A DNA stretch of 64,000 nucleotides from Pipra filicauda. Lineage: Eukaryota > Chordata > Aves > Passeriformes > Pipridae. How positions within the stretch are numbered: the first letter of the stretch is position 1; each line of letters starts with the position of its first letter. The stretch lies in assembly GCF_003945595.2 (NCBI RefSeq), contig NW_024104173.1, positions 1 to 64,000 on the forward strand. The letters are read 5' to 3'. This document shows positions 47,913 through 61,716 of the stretch, in pieces. The translations under genes and the position numbers were made by a program. The notes under the pieces were generated by a model. It saw only the letters and a list, made by a program, of their open reading frames with translations, was not told where the DNA came from and ran no database searches.

Positions 47913-50512
47913 GATACAAAATCTAAACACTAAAAAATTGCAGTGAAATTTTAATCATAGGAATCATATGTTCAATACAGACTTTGTATCACAAAATACT
48001 TCATTTGGGACTTTCACATTCCGTATACCATTTTCTGTACAACACTCTCTACGTAGCTATCCAGTCTTTTGATCAACTCCAGACATAGCCCAAATCTAAT
48101 TCCTTATCCATCATGGTCCCAAGTGGCACATTGCTTTAATCACACAGTCATAATAATTCTGTTATCTTTTCCCAAGCTTTAAAATCAGTGCCTAAAATTG
48201 CTGTAGAAAATGTACTTTTAAACACCTAAAACTTAAAACTGTAGTATTGGAATTATTTTAGCCAACTTAGCTGCCAGCTTGCATGTATATCTTCAGCACA
48301 TGTTGAAGCAATACTCTGAAGAAGGTGCTGAAGTTCTATAAGTAGTCAATCAACAGCAGTGTAAGCACTTGAAGATTTACAGACACTGAGAACCACATTT
48401 AAAGTGGCCTGATTATTTCCTGGAGATTCTCGAATACCTAGTGTCATAAAATGTAAGGTCAGCAGTTATTATGCAGTTGAGCGTATGGTACAAATTAAAA
48501 AAACAGCTTGTAAGATTTTTTTTCCCTTGATATGAGAGTTGGCCTAATAAAAAATACTGACTCTCCGTTTTACCTTACGCTGAAAATGCAAATGTAGTAT
48601 TGTGATAGTTTTCTCACTGAGAAAGGATTGACCCAGGCATAGTCTTATTCTTTAAAAATCCTCTTAATAACTTCTGGTTCCCAAGATAAGGCAGTTAAGT
48701 CAGAATCTATTAATGTTTAAAATTTCTATTGACAAAGTAAAAGATGATTTCTTTAACAATCACCTTTGAAGAAATTAAGTAATCTTTGATAAAATGAATT
48801 CACTTACACAGAAATAATGCTTTCAGTATATTAATTAACTAAATGTTGCTCTCAGGGCGCAAAACTAATCATTTCTGTACTTTCCCTTATGTGATTAACA
48901 CGAAAATGCAGGTATGCACTCATTGAGATTGTAATTTGCATTACTGTTAATAAAAATCTAATTAAAGTAATTTAAAATAAAAACAGATTACAGTCATATA
49001 AACTACAACTGGATTCTTTAATTTAAACACTTTTATAAAAACAAGAATTCAATTGTGCTTTTTTTTAATGTGAAAAATATTAGGAATTTTTCTGCTTTTC
49101 AATAAAAATTATATCTTTTGGTTTTTATGGGCAGTGAACTTCTGAAAAACACTATTTCTAGTAATCCTATAATTCTCCAGAAAAAAAATAAAAGTAACAT
49201 TATTGATTTGATTAGAGTAATTATATGTCATATTATTTTTTATTTAAAAAAAATATTGTGGGGTTTTAATTGGTTTGGTTACTCAACATGGTCAACTGCC
49301 TTATGGTAAGAGAAAACAAAGATAGAAGCAATAATTGACATATGAATCATTGGAGGAAAGAGAAACTTGCCCAGGGCTACAAGATCATGGTGAACATTGA
49401 AAATGTAGTGAATATGAGGGAGAAAAAGCTATAAGACTTCTAAATTTACCTACAAAGAGCATGAGAAATGGAAAGGGCAAAGAGGCCTTGCACAGAGCAG
49501 AAAATTGAAATGAGAAAGGGAATCACTGCAGAGTTGAATAACAAAACCGTAAAACTGTACTGTACAAGAAAGGAAACCTGTAATTTTATGGTAGCCTAGA
49601 ACTTGATATTCACTCAGATAAACCAGAAGAATGTGCATGAGCCCTGTGGTCTGAGAATCATTGTAATGTAGTGATCTCATATAACTTTCTTGTCCATGAA
49701 CTGATTAAAGAATGGCTTCTTCCAGTTTATTTGCTATGATTTTCTTCCTAGAAATCCTCCAAATTGCACTTTGAAAAAGCTGTTCATTCCGCACAGAAAC
49801 TTTGATTTGAGAAAATGTATTCAGAAATAAGAACTGCAGACAGGTGAAAAATATTCTTTCATAACATTATACTATGTATAACTTTAAATTCTCTTGAATA
49901 TCTCTCTCCATAAATTGCAGAAATCTCTTAGTGATTGTAGATATTCAGGACATGATAAATGTTATTTTCCCTAAGGCCTAAGGAAAGATGAAGCAAACAA
50001 GCAATTCCTCTATTTTTTGTTTACTTTTATATCCCAGACCATGAAGTTTCCTGATAGCATGTTAGGTTTTATTAGACAGTTACGCAGACCCAGGATAGAT
50101 TTTGAGAGCACTGAAGTCATACAATGTTTATTTTATTTATTTATAATATACGTGAGGCAAGTCGAAGTCTCTGCTTCCTTGCTTCCAAATGATTCTTTGG
50201 TCTGCATATCCCAAAGCATTTTAAATTATGAAAGTGAATGTTTTCCCCTTTCTTTCACCTGAAAGAGAAAGAATCTCAGATCCAAAATCTTTCATGTTCA
50301 AGTATAGACAGTTTGCTTTTTTGCTTATTTTTAAGGCAGACTTTCTTTTTTTCCCTGAACTTTTTACTTTTTAAATTGGTTTAATCTCACTGCTGGCCTG
50401 AAAAATCCAGTATTCACCCAGTTCCAATAAAAACCAGGGAACACACGTATGAGAAGATAAGGATAATTATTCTATGTGTAGTCTACTTGCATTGAATATT
50501 AAGAACATCCTC
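47913..50512. other. AT-rich DNA without recognised genes
   Basis: No coding homology recognised. Around 48840-49000 there are several AT-rich transcription-factor-like words, including an octamer core ATTTGCAT (48934-48941), TTAATTAA-type sites and GATTAA. These could mark a conserved noncoding element, or be chance in AT-rich DNA. Confidence 0.5.
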
Positions 50513-50533
50513 GGGGGGGGGGGGGGGGCGGGG
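50513..50533 (+). repeat. Poly-G tract (G16 C G4) with downstream C-rich complement
   Basis: Sixteen consecutive G, one C, then GGGG. Immediately downstream (about 50540-50575) are several AACCCC / ACCCCAAA blocks able to pair with the G-tract. The tract could form a G-quadruplex or a G:C hairpin and is a likely sequencing/assembly trouble spot. Confidence 0.9.
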
Positions 50534-50589
50534 CAAATAACAAAACCCCAAAAAACCCCAAAGCCAAAAATACCCCAAAAGACAAAACC

Positions 50590-53500
50590 CAAAGCCCTTC
50601 TCTAAAGAAGAACAATTTAAACCCTGGACTTTACAAAAATAATGGATAGGTATTTGCCAGTGACAATGGGCAAAGCCAAACCAAAATAATTCTGTTCTTT
50701 ATTTGGATACATTTACATGGATCATTGAGACATCTGTTCCTCTGATGATAACATAGAAAAGTTGCAAAAAGCACGAGAACCACTTCTACCTAAAACATTA
50801 CACCATTTCTATGCATAGATTCCACTTACAGTCATGTGCATACAGGAAATTTCAGAATGATTCCTAACATTTATGAGGTGTGCTTTATTTCTATGTGTAG
50901 TAGAATACTACCATTTGAAAGCGAATATGTTTTAAATTGTCTTTCAAGAAATATGCAGAGTTCTAAGACCTTTGATATGCAGATTAGTGTCTTTGGAGCC
51001 AATGAAAATTCAAATGGGAATGCGTAAAATTCCTGTCCAAAAGCTTGATCTTTCTACCAGCACTATATGCATTTCCATAACCACTACCAAAAGTGGAATC
51101 AGCTATAGGACCATGAAAGAGATCAGCCAGGAAATCATAAAACCACATGACACTGATGGGAAACACATTCCAGATTTGGCATCTGGTTTCATTGTCGAAG
51201 GAGATAAGGAAAAATCTCTTTTCAGAAGCAGAATGCATAAATCACTGTAGAGTCAAAGTCGCACAATAATGACAATGCACATCAGATTATTTAGCATGTA
51301 ATTTGTAAAATTAACTACTACTGTTAAAATTTAGGAACCCAGTTTTGCATTTTTAGGAAAGCTGCTGTCTTCATTTATTTAGATCAGAATATGGATTGGC
51401 ACACAACATAGAAACAGGTGCAGCTTCTTTTATTTGTTTTATTCATTATTAAAATAAGGATAGGGGAAGGAAAGAATTTCAGTGTTTTATTGTGCATTAT
51501 TATTGCTATTAGTGTGGCTGTTGTTCAAATCTCTTGTAATAGATTTTGGATTATATAAACCAAGACTAAAATCACAAAAAAACCCATAAAAAATCTCCCC
51601 ATCAATCCCTCCAAAATACTATATATAATATAAAATATATAACGCACATATATCTGTAGTACATATATACATATAATGGATTGTATACATATATATATTT
51701 CTTAGAAACAATTGATTCAAGTATAAAAATTCTACATTAATTTCCAGATTGTTTTTTTCAAGTCAAAAACCAATAGAGTATTTCTTATTTTAGTAAAATA
51801 TTCAGGTTAAATATTTTTCATTTATTCAGAAATCATTAAGTTCTATCATTAAATAGAATATTTATATATTTATGTTTATATGTTTTCCTGTGTTTCTCCA
51901 AGAAACAAAATGAGGAAACACAGACAATATAAATTGTTCAACATATTTAAAAACTTTTAAATTTAAAACTTTTATTTTCCTGAAACAATTACTTTCATGT
52001 TTATAATAAATGTGAAGTACATATTTTTCAATCAGAATTACTATGGAATTACATATATACATATGAGTGTATCTACTGTGCAAAAATTGCTTTCCATTTC
52101 TTATATTTTTCTTCATTAATTCTTTCCAGTTCTCCACAAATTTAATTTATGTTGTTTAAAATAATTATATTCAAGTTGTTTGCATTTTCCTTAGCTTTTT
52201 TTTAATGTGAGGTACACGAAGTACCTAACTTATCCAAGTTTTTGACTAGCAATTCTGAAGGTGATTTTAGGCCGGGTCACTGTTAATACAGTCTAACAAT
52301 TGTGTTCTAGAGAGAGCCATTACTTAGTTTGGAGATAAAAATGCTCAGGTAAAATTGATTTTAAGGTTAGTCCTAGTTTAGAAAGCTTATTTTTGTTGCT
52401 GTTTGGGAAATTGAATAATTTTAGCTCTCTGATGCATGTTTGAATTTTGATTTCATTGCCTATGCATACTTGTAAGAATTGTTCAAAGATCTTGAGGACC
52501 AGGAAGGTGCCTAATACATTCAAGCACCTTGATATTTTGCTTACCTTAGCTTGTAGTACCATCACTTGAGACATTTTAATTATTTACTTATTTTCAAAAT
52601 TTAAAAAGTATTCCACTAAAAAAAAAATCAAAGCTCTAAAATGTGTGCCAAATGAGATGTCCCAAAATAAAATCACTACCCAATGTTTTTACTTACTTCT
52701 GAAAATCCTACTTATGGGTTAATCTTGGTCTTTTGTGTTTGTTTGGTTTTGGTTTTGGTTTCTGTTTTGTTTATTCTATTTTGTATATATAATTAAAAAG
52801 TTTGAGAGAAAATCTGATAAAAGCAAAAAAAGACTGCTGGGAAACTCCCAGCACTTTTTCCTTGCTGTCACATCTACATCTAACCAAAACCAATAGCACC
52901 ATGAAGTTCACATTCTAAATGGGTTAATCTTGACAGTTGTCTCAATAAATTAAATATGATAATTTAAATGCATGATACGTATTCATTTAAATATACTATG
53001 ATGATAAATTTTGCAAACATGAGTAAAGTCATGGAATATTAACATAGCAAAACATCTCTACTGTAGTTGTTTTAACTTTTTTTCAGTGACTATAGCAATG
53101 TTGCAATTAATACTAGTCAATCACAATACATTAAACTGAACATTTCATGTGAAATGTAATAACATCTCCTAACATTTGACAGAAATAATAACAACATCAA
53201 TAAGGGTTTTATTAAGGTTTTATTATTCTCAAATTTTGCTACAAATAATGATAAGAGTTGAAGGGAAGTCACTGAAGAATGCCTAATATGAAAGACCATA
53301 ACAGAAACAGAAAATTTTTAAATTCTAAATTAGATTTTTCAGTGTTCAATCAGTACAAAATATCTGAATTAAACATTTGCCTATTCATAGAGCTGAAACA
53401 CTTTCAGATATATTTTATCTTTTCTGTAAATGTGAAAGACAACATCCCCATTTTTTAAATGTTTCATAATTTTGAGATTTAATAATTTCTAATTGACAAA

Positions 53501-55744
53501 TATTTTATAAACATGAATACATTTTTTTTTTTTAATTTCCAAAATGACTAGCAGTCACAAGGAAGAAGGGAGAAAGGAGTTAAAAATATAGTTTTTTATT
53601 CACATTTATATTTATAAAAATATTTTAGTTATGGTCTCTTTTAAAGATGGATAGTGTTTAATAGCCATGGGAAATGTCTTCCTAAATTTAGCCCACTAAG
53701 AGTTAGACATCTAATCTAAACTAGGCTTCTATAAATTCTCTGACTACTTCATAAATTTTAGATGCCTAATTGTTAACATACAGATGCCTGTTTGTTACAT
53801 ATCCATCTCAGGTTATGTCGGAATTTCCTCTATTAAATGAAATTAATTCTGTCCCAACTCTTTTATGATACATAAATATTCATGCCGTATAATTTTAAAT
53901 AAAAGCTGTTAAAGAAAACAGACATTACTCAGATTAATCAAGTTCTGTTTAGACACTCTCTGTGGGATTCATCTGACCACATGTACGATACCTATCTGAG
54001 GAAGTTTGTTTCCATTTTCTTTGAAGCATCTACTACTCTCCATTCTACTATAAAAGTCTGGTTTAAACTGAGAAATCTAATTTTCAGACATAAAAATCTT
54101 CATGAAATATTTCTTGTCAAAGATATTAAAGAACATAACAAACATATTAAAAAACTCTTTAGAGAAACTGTCCAATACTTTCCTGAATTTTAACATTTAA
54201 TCAGATTTAACTAATAGCTGTGATAGTAAAACATTCATGTCTCACATGTCAAAATTGACATCATTCTTAAAAATCTCGTATGAAGTTTTCATATTCCTTC
54301 TTGACCATATTAAATGGTTGTTCATATCTGCTCAATCAGCATATCAATAAAAGCACTAGTCAGAAGCGCACTACATAGTTCATTGCAACAGGGAATTCAG
54401 AAGACACAGATATAGATCGCAGAGATGTTAATCCTGTGATCACAGCTGGTATCAAATGTTCTTTTATTATTCTTGTATATTGCTGTGGCATATTCTTAAG
54501 ATGAAGGGCATCTCAGTTTGTCCTCAATAAAATTTTAAAAGCTGCTGAAATGCCCATCACTGAGGAAAGATGCAGCTGAACGGTAACATTTACTCTTCAA
54601 GTCAGCTGTCAAGTGATCCTGGGAATTGTGAGCAGAACAGCTAAAAGCAAAGCTTTAGATTCAGCATATGAAAAATCTCTTTTCATTCTATAATTCAGTT
54701 TTTGATTTTATTATGGATAGTAATGGAATAAGTACTTTCACCTAAACTAGATTTCCTTTCTCCTTAATAACAAGAGAGACACTTTTATGACCCTGAATTT
54801 GTGTTTCAAAAATTATTTGATTACATATACACAAAAAAGAATGCTAACCCAGAGTATATGAAAATTCCTATTTTAGTGTCTAAATACATCTCTCTGTTAG
54901 GAAGATTCTCATGACTGAAATATTAAAATCAGGAAACTGAATTGGGACAAGTGAAGTGAGAGTGCATTTCGTCAAGGAAGGCTTTACTGTTTAGAGTCCA
55001 TTACCAACATGTATAACAGTAAGTTGCCAAAACACATTAGAGAGAAGGTTGGTCAGTTCATGAAACAGTATTTTACAGTATCTGGGAAAAATAAAACATT
55101 CAGTGCTTAAATTTGTGATATACTATGAGATTCAAACTGCCAATACAAAACTTCTACAAAATTTTAAGTTTCAGAGAACATTTTCTTCCACTGAGAATCC
55201 TTTATCCAGTATGGGAGAGCACTGTGGTAGATCTCCCAAAATGTTTGGTAAAAGGAAAAGGCCGGCTATTACAAAAGTGAACATCATGAATTTGAAAACA
55301 AATATGAGCAGAAATGTATGAATTGGTAAATATTTAACATTTCCAAGCTAATCAATATCTTGGATTTCTTACTTCAGTGTAAAAATAAATAGAGATAACA
55401 TTCAAGCAAAAAATCCATACTTTCTTAGAAGCGAATGGAAAGAGGTTATAAAATACAAATGACACCTGTTTCCCCCAATAGAACCCCTCAGCATATATGG
55501 ACAGAAAAAGATGAAGGTTTTATAAATAAATAAACCAGAATAGAGAAGAGGGTGAAAATAGTGAAAGGAGTAAGACAAAACAAAAAGAATTTGCCAGAAT
55601 AATTTCATATTATTTAATTTAATATAATTATAATTCTATTCTTATGTATTAAAATATTTTTAAACAATAATGTTATTTATGAAAAGCATACATATTAGAT
55701 TAAATTTATTTTTATTATTTATTTTTTAAAATTATTTTAAATTA
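50590..55744. other. AT-rich DNA without recognised genes
   Basis: No known domain in any frame. A 92-codon plus-strand frame (50972-51250) overlapping an 84-codon minus-strand frame lies in moderately less AT-rich DNA, but neither resembles a known protein. TATATA-rich patches occur at about 51618-51700. Confidence 0.5.
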
Positions 55745-55781
55745 TATCCATTACAGCATGGTAATTATTATCCATTACAGC
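55745..55781 (+). repeat. 13-bp direct repeat pair at LTR edge
   Basis: TATCCATTACAGC occurs at 55745-55757 and 55769-55781, just outside the minus-strand LTR that follows. The 24-bp spacing indicates a local duplication rather than a target-site duplication. Confidence 0.8.
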
Positions 55782-55784
55782 GTT

Positions 55785-56310
55785 GCTCACAGACCTCAAC
55801 CCAGCTGCTCTCTTACTCTCCCTCATCAAGAGAGGTGGTGATAGGGAATAAGATGCAAAAAGCTTGTGGGTCAAAATAATTCATAATTGTCATCATGAAC
55901 AAAACAGACAAAACTTGGGGAAAATCAATTAAATTTATTGCCAGTCAAAAATAAAGTTGGATAGTGATAAAAAAAGCCAAAAATAAAACTAGCCTTCTTT
56001 CTTCCCAAGCTCAACTTCACTCTTTCCTTCCTGATTCTTCTGTCTCCCCAACACCTACCCTCAGCAGCACAAGGGAGGGTGGAGAAAGGGTGGTAGTGAT
56101 CAGTTCATAAGAGCACCTTTCTCCTTCTCCTTCCTTCTCACACTTATGGTTCAATTGCAAAACTGTCTGGCATCAGCTGTATCTCTTCTGTCAGTCCCTG
56201 CCTCCTTCTCACAAAGGCCATCCCTGCAGCCCCACAATACCCAGAACCTTGCCACATAAACCCAATAAATAGTCAAAGGCAGCAGTATCACAGCATGAGT
56301 GAATGGTTCT
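55785..56310 (-). mobile_element. ERVL-like LTR (R/U5-containing part), minus strand
   Basis: On the minus strand the sequence contains GGCAATAAATTTAATTGATT, then TTTCCCCAAGTTTTGTCTG and GTTCATGATGACAATTATGA, a core I recognise from an abundant avian LTR family. AATAAA is at 55939-55934. Downstream is a U5-like stretch (ACCCACAAGCTTTTTGC, then TCTCTTGATGAGGGAGAGTA) ending with GCTGGGTTGAGGTCTGTGAG near 55785. Upstream U3 is GA-rich (AGGAAGGAAAGAGTGAAG) and fades near 56310. The copy is 5'-incomplete or strongly diverged in U3. No internal coding sequence is attached. Confidence 0.7.
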
Positions 56311-56455
56311 TAAAAAGCAGAGGGCAGCCTCAAGTTACTGTCTGGAACATGGAACACAGGACTGTGTCAAGTAGCATAAATTTAGCATATGTTTAAAATT
56401 TTCTCTTTTCTAACCCCTAAATACATTCATATTTAGCTACACAGCTGGCAGTTTG

Positions 56456-56517
56456 GACATATGTATGATGTGTGATGTATGACATATGTGTGATGTATGA
56501 CATATGTATGATGTATC
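56456..56517 (+). repeat. Imperfect 18-bp tandem repeat, about 3 copies
   Basis: Unit GACATATGTRTGATGTAT, with one copy enlarged by an extra GATGTGT-type step. Confidence 0.85.
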
Positions 56518-56519
56518 AT

Positions 56520-59500
56520 GCAATTGGTCACATTTTTCTGTAAGCAAAGCAACTTACTGTATTACTATTACAATCAAATTACAATATTACTATTGCATAT
56601 ATCCTGAGTGTTAAGATAAAATGGTAATTGACAGGTTACAATAACAACTTCACTTGATCAAAAAGGGAGTAAAGGGTGCTAATTGACTCTCAGCACTCCG
56701 TTTCCATCACTCATGGTGTCTCTTTCACTTTGAAACAGGACGGTCTTTAAGATGCACAAACTGTGGATACCAGGTCGCTTCCATATCTTTCAGCATATAA
56801 TAGAAAAACCAAGCTCCCATATCAATTTTCTGGTTTATCTTATACATGTTCCTGCTTGTAGGTATTTTTCATAATGACTTTAAGACATATATAATAACTC
56901 CTGCTAAAATAGAGCTGCAGAATGAATTTTGTATCTTCATATTATCTATCAAATATATATAAATACCATTAAAGAAAATAAATTTCGAAAAACCATCTCA
57001 AAAATAAATTTTAAAAATATTTTAACTTTATAATTTTATTTACATCAGTGTTTGAGACGAAATGGAGGAATATAAGAATACTGTTTTTCTTAAAATTTCA
57101 AACATAACACATTGATGTCTGTCACCTTCCTTACTGCTGAGTATTGCCCTACACATATAAGATTCTCATATAATTGATGTAACTGTTTACAGCTAAGCAT
57201 AGCCTATGTTAAGCCATGAAAAACAAGGTCTACCACTCCATGAGTAAGTTTACACTGTTTCTATCACACAAATATGAGACACCTCCTTGACTGCTGACAA
57301 TTGTATACTGTCAAGTAATGTGTAGTTTTGTTTGAAGTGCAACATTTACAAGTTAAAATAAACACTAAAGAAGCAATAAAGAGTTCTGCCAGACAATACT
57401 GACTACCAACAAATATTAATAAGTTAAATATTCTTGTTTCAACAAAACTTTGAAAGCCTTTTACCAGATGAGTACTCTGCACTAGATAAGCAGCTGCAGG
57501 GCACCTAAAGTTCCCGATAAGAATGCTTTTTGAGAAACATCAAACACACTGACCAAAAAGATTGCAGAGTAGAGTACCAACCATATACTAGTTTGATGAT
57601 TCCATGACTATGAGAGCCTAGTTGTAACACCTTTGCTCTCTGACAAGTTATATTAACCTGAGTAACCACATAATAGCAGGACTCGAGTCTGAAAAAAACC
57701 TTCTAGATTTTTCCTAAAATGTCTTTCTGTGTGTGTTTGTGTGCGTCTGTGTGTGTTCGTTTATGTATCTGTCTCGACATGATACACCAGCTGGACTTAA
57801 ATAAGATTGCGTCCTAGAACATTACGAGTAATGTGTTTTGCATAACACAGGTGCAGATTTGTTAAAGGTAAACCCTTTTTTTTCCTTCATATCTCTATTT
57901 TACATGTTCCTTAAAGCTAAAGATTGCCAGTGCCATGTTATTGAAATAACTGACACTCACTGACAGGTAATAAACATGTTTTTGAATCATGGAATGGCTA
58001 ATATAGGCTGACTGTTTCCAATGTCTGGTATTCAGCACATGATTAAATTCAGAATTGGCAAATATTTTATGAATTTGATAACACATTTTTCACCTGTGGA
58101 TTCATCCACTCTTCAAGTCCTTGATAAGATAGCTAAAAATGGAGGTGAATTTTTTTGTAGTGTTAATGTATAGTCAGTCGGTGAGACCAACAGATGCGAC
58201 CAAAAGTGCAACCATAAACAATTTTGTTTTTTAAATCCTCACTGTGAGCTGCACAGGACAAGTTTAAGCATTAGGATATGAAAATGTGGTCTGATACTTA
58301 ACAGTTCTTAGTACTTAACTGATATGGTCAATGAAATTTAGGAAGACTTCTCATTTGTGATAGAAGTAGCAAAGATTTCTTCTACCATTTTCTCAAAGAT
58401 GTACTGAACCTCATACTTTGGATCAGAAACTAAAAAGTGAGTTAGTGGGATAACATATTAAGTCTAATATTACATTAATGTCTACTGTTGCTGTAGTAGG
58501 TAACTGCACCCATAAATCTTATGTGTTATCATTAATTTATCAAACTAAAGTTTAGGTTCAATTGCTGTTGAGTTTAAATGTTTAGGATCATCACCATCCT
58601 AGCAATACTGATGCAACTTTTTTACTCATGAGTGAGATATAAAGGCTTTTATAATAGAAAATTATTATTATTCAAGGACACTTTTTCAGATTTTCCAGTA
58701 AGTGTGGACTAATTTTTACATACTGTCTTGAAATTAAATCCTGAAAGTGTGTCAGCTTCACTAGTGATATAAAGATTTTATTCGTTTTTTGTTTCTTGCT
58801 TTGTTGTCTTCTTATCATGACCACCTGAAAGTGTCGTGTGGGAAAAACACAGTTTTTCTTTCCTATATTTTGCAACATTTTACATGCCATTAAAAATGTT
58901 TTTACCCCGTTTTTTGTTCTGTGCTGTTTTAAGTATAAATTCCAAGCCATTCATTTTTTTAAAGTAATTAATCTGCCAAGTTAAGCATAGGTAAACCTGA
59001 ACTTCAGCTCTAACCAAAAAACCTCCCTTTTTGAAATCTTTTTTTGGAAAATCAGAGTGTGAGTTGCGGTATTTAATAAAGCACTAAAACAAGCTGTTGT
59101 TTAAGAGGAACATCTGCAAGGATAAAGATTGAGTTGACTACGTGTGGAGGAATCTCACTTTAGTTCATGAAGTAAACTTGAACATATGAATGAGCTTAAC
59201 ATTACATGAAAAACTCAAGAAATAAAGTGACGAAAGAATGTGGGTCTGAAAAAATACATCTAAATGATAAAAGTAGCTGTTGCAATGACCATGTGAGATG
59301 TAAAACTGACAGCAAGAGAAAGATGGACTGTGGCCTCATTCTCTTCACAAAGATTATTCACTCTTAAGTATGATCACAGATGAATTTATAGATTTTGATG
59401 TTTGAAATTCTAGTTTTGAGATAATGCCTAGGGCTTGTGGTCATGGGATCTTATCAAATGAGAAATCATTTGCAAATCAGAGAATCATAACTATTACTGT

Positions 59501-61440
59501 TTATGTCGTTCGTGGGTTATTTACACTAATAATAATAACAACAACTACAATAGTAATAGTCTGAAAATAAAGTAAATCAATAAATCAGAGCCTAAAGTCA
59601 AGCAAATAATAACCTGTAAACCAAATTTCTGAACCCTCAAACATAATTTACATGGGGCAAGTTAAGATGGTTTACCTAGCTAATTATCATCAGGACAGAC
59701 CTAAAATGAGAGACAAAGACCGAAAAAAAAAAAAAAAAAAGATTTCTGCATTCAGCATATGTCTTGGAAATCTCAGATTTACCTAAAAATGTATCTACAT
59801 ATAAGCCCTAGATTTGGCCAATAAGTATTTAAAGGGAAATGTCTTCATAAATTAGTTTTTATGACAGTGTATTTTTAAAATTTCTGGAAATACTAATGAT
59901 TTACATCAGAATAATAAAAGTTAACATAATATTCCATTTCATACAATAATATGAACTACTTGAACAATGAGAATAACTGAATAGAAATGACTGTATTCTG
60001 ATAACAGGTATTATTTTTCTTGTGTTATGTACAAGAAAAAGTGCAGACTCTAACAATTATGCTTAGGATTATCTGAGTCATTCATTCTTCTCTGTTACCT
60101 CCTTATTTCCTGAAAAGGTTTAAATAATATTTTGCTGTGTTTGTTAAGTCACTTTAAACAGATAACCATGGATCGATTAAGACCTTTGGATATAGAAAGG
60201 TAATAAACATATAAGCAGGCCTTCAGATTACAATGATCCATGAGTAAATGCATGTGCTGGATGGGAAGAAGGGAGGTGAAAACAAAGAACATTTTGATAG
60301 GTCTTAAAGAGAGAGTCATAATTGGCTCTAAATGGTTGCTTGTAATTATGCAATGCTATGCTAGTACATGAATAGAAGAAATACATGTAAGAAATCCAGA
60401 ACTAATTTTTAAGCCAAAAATGTTTATTTTTATTATCAGGTAATACTGTCTCTGATTTTTTATAGTTCATCTTTCCTTATTCCTTTTACCATGATCATAA
60501 GTTTACAAGAGTTACATGAATATTCTTTTTCATGTCAGAGACAGTGAAACTAAGAAAATAACCCAATTGCTTTCTGCTTTAATTTTTCTAGAAGTTTTAA
60601 AAGAGCCAGGTTCTCCCTCTGGGTATGTGTCTGTTACAAGAGCTCAGCAGAAATGTTTCAGAGTAGTGTTTTAGTAATTTGGAGAAAAAAAGTATTATTG
60701 AAAATATGGCACTATTTCTACCAACATGTAACAAGTAACACAAATAACTATGTGCTGTACAATATGTACCCATCTATACCCCTATAGAAAGCTATAATGC
60801 ATTTTCAGATTCCTTGATGCATCACAGAAATATAAAATTAATCCTTTGACTGGACAAGTGGTTTTTGGTTTTTCTTTCAATTTCTGTTAATGCATTTATT
60901 CTGCGGATGCTTCTTCAGCCCACGAAGTCTGAAATGACCTTTTTCAGTCCTAGTTTGAATTAGTATATTAACAGCAGTAATATTGCAGTCCCAAGACTGA
61001 TGATGCAGTAATTTTTCAACCTAATCATACTGAACTTTGAACATATTCATAGGAATTCTATTGAAGTTACTGTCTCAGAAGTATTTTCCAATGTGTGTGA
61101 ATTACGCTGAGGACACAATCATTAGACAAAGTGTTTGTTGAGCTCATTGGAAATGAAATAGAGTAACATACTTCACCAAGTTAGGAGGTCATGTGAACGT
61201 TACCCAGTCCTTGATCATATTTAGACCTCACATGACTATAAACTGAAAAAAAAAATAGAAAATTACACAAAACCTAACTTTTTCAGTCATCATTGGCAAC
61301 TCATGCCGACTATTAAACTTGAAAAGAAAGAATAGTCAAAATACGTCTCCATTCATACACACAACTCCCACATATACATGAACAACTGAAATCATGCTGA
61401 AGGTCCAAGATTACATTGAAACTGTTGCATGTCTCTCAGT
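56520..61440. other. AT-rich DNA without recognised genes
   Basis: No coding homology recognised. Contains a degenerate (TG)n tract at about 57725-57765 and an A18 run at 59723-59740. A 92-codon minus-strand frame at 58672-58950 has no known motif. Confidence 0.55.
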
Positions 61441-61707
61441 ATGTGGAAAAACTAACCAGCTGGAGTGAGTGGTCTGATTTTCCAAGACCCTGGTGTGGAC
61501 ACCTCTACTGTCATGAGGGTGTCATCTATAGCGTGTGAGATAGAGAAATCATTAACAATCTGCTGTACCCATCTCACTCAGACCTTAGTTTTTATGTCAC
61601 AGTGTCCTAGTTCTGTTGTTGAGGTTAGCTCACTCTATAGTTCTCTGTGTCAACAGAAAGAACCTGTATTAGGGAAGGGTTCAGATCATACTGAAATCTG
61701 AAAACCA
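61441..61707 (-). mobile_element. Possible retroviral leader/internal remnant
   Basis: This stretch lies downstream (minus strand) of the LTR at 61717-62238 and of a primer-binding-site-like word. A 78-codon frame on the plus strand (61465-61701) shows no known domain. No gag is readable. Confidence 0.3.
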
Positions 61708-61715
61708 TGACACCA
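61708..61715 (-). promoter_or_regulatory. Possible retroviral primer-binding site start
   Basis: The minus strand reads TGGTGTCA one base after the presumed LTR end. Retroviral primer-binding sites begin with TGG, the complement of the tRNA CCA end, and ERVL elements typically use TGGTGTCA-type tRNA-Leu sites. Only eight bases match convincingly. Confidence 0.35.
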
Positions 61716-61716
61716 T

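Noticed and set aside
55745..55781. 13-bp direct repeat read as a target-site duplication of the adjacent LTR
   Set aside because: Both copies lie on the same side of the LTR, so they cannot frame it; it is a local duplication.
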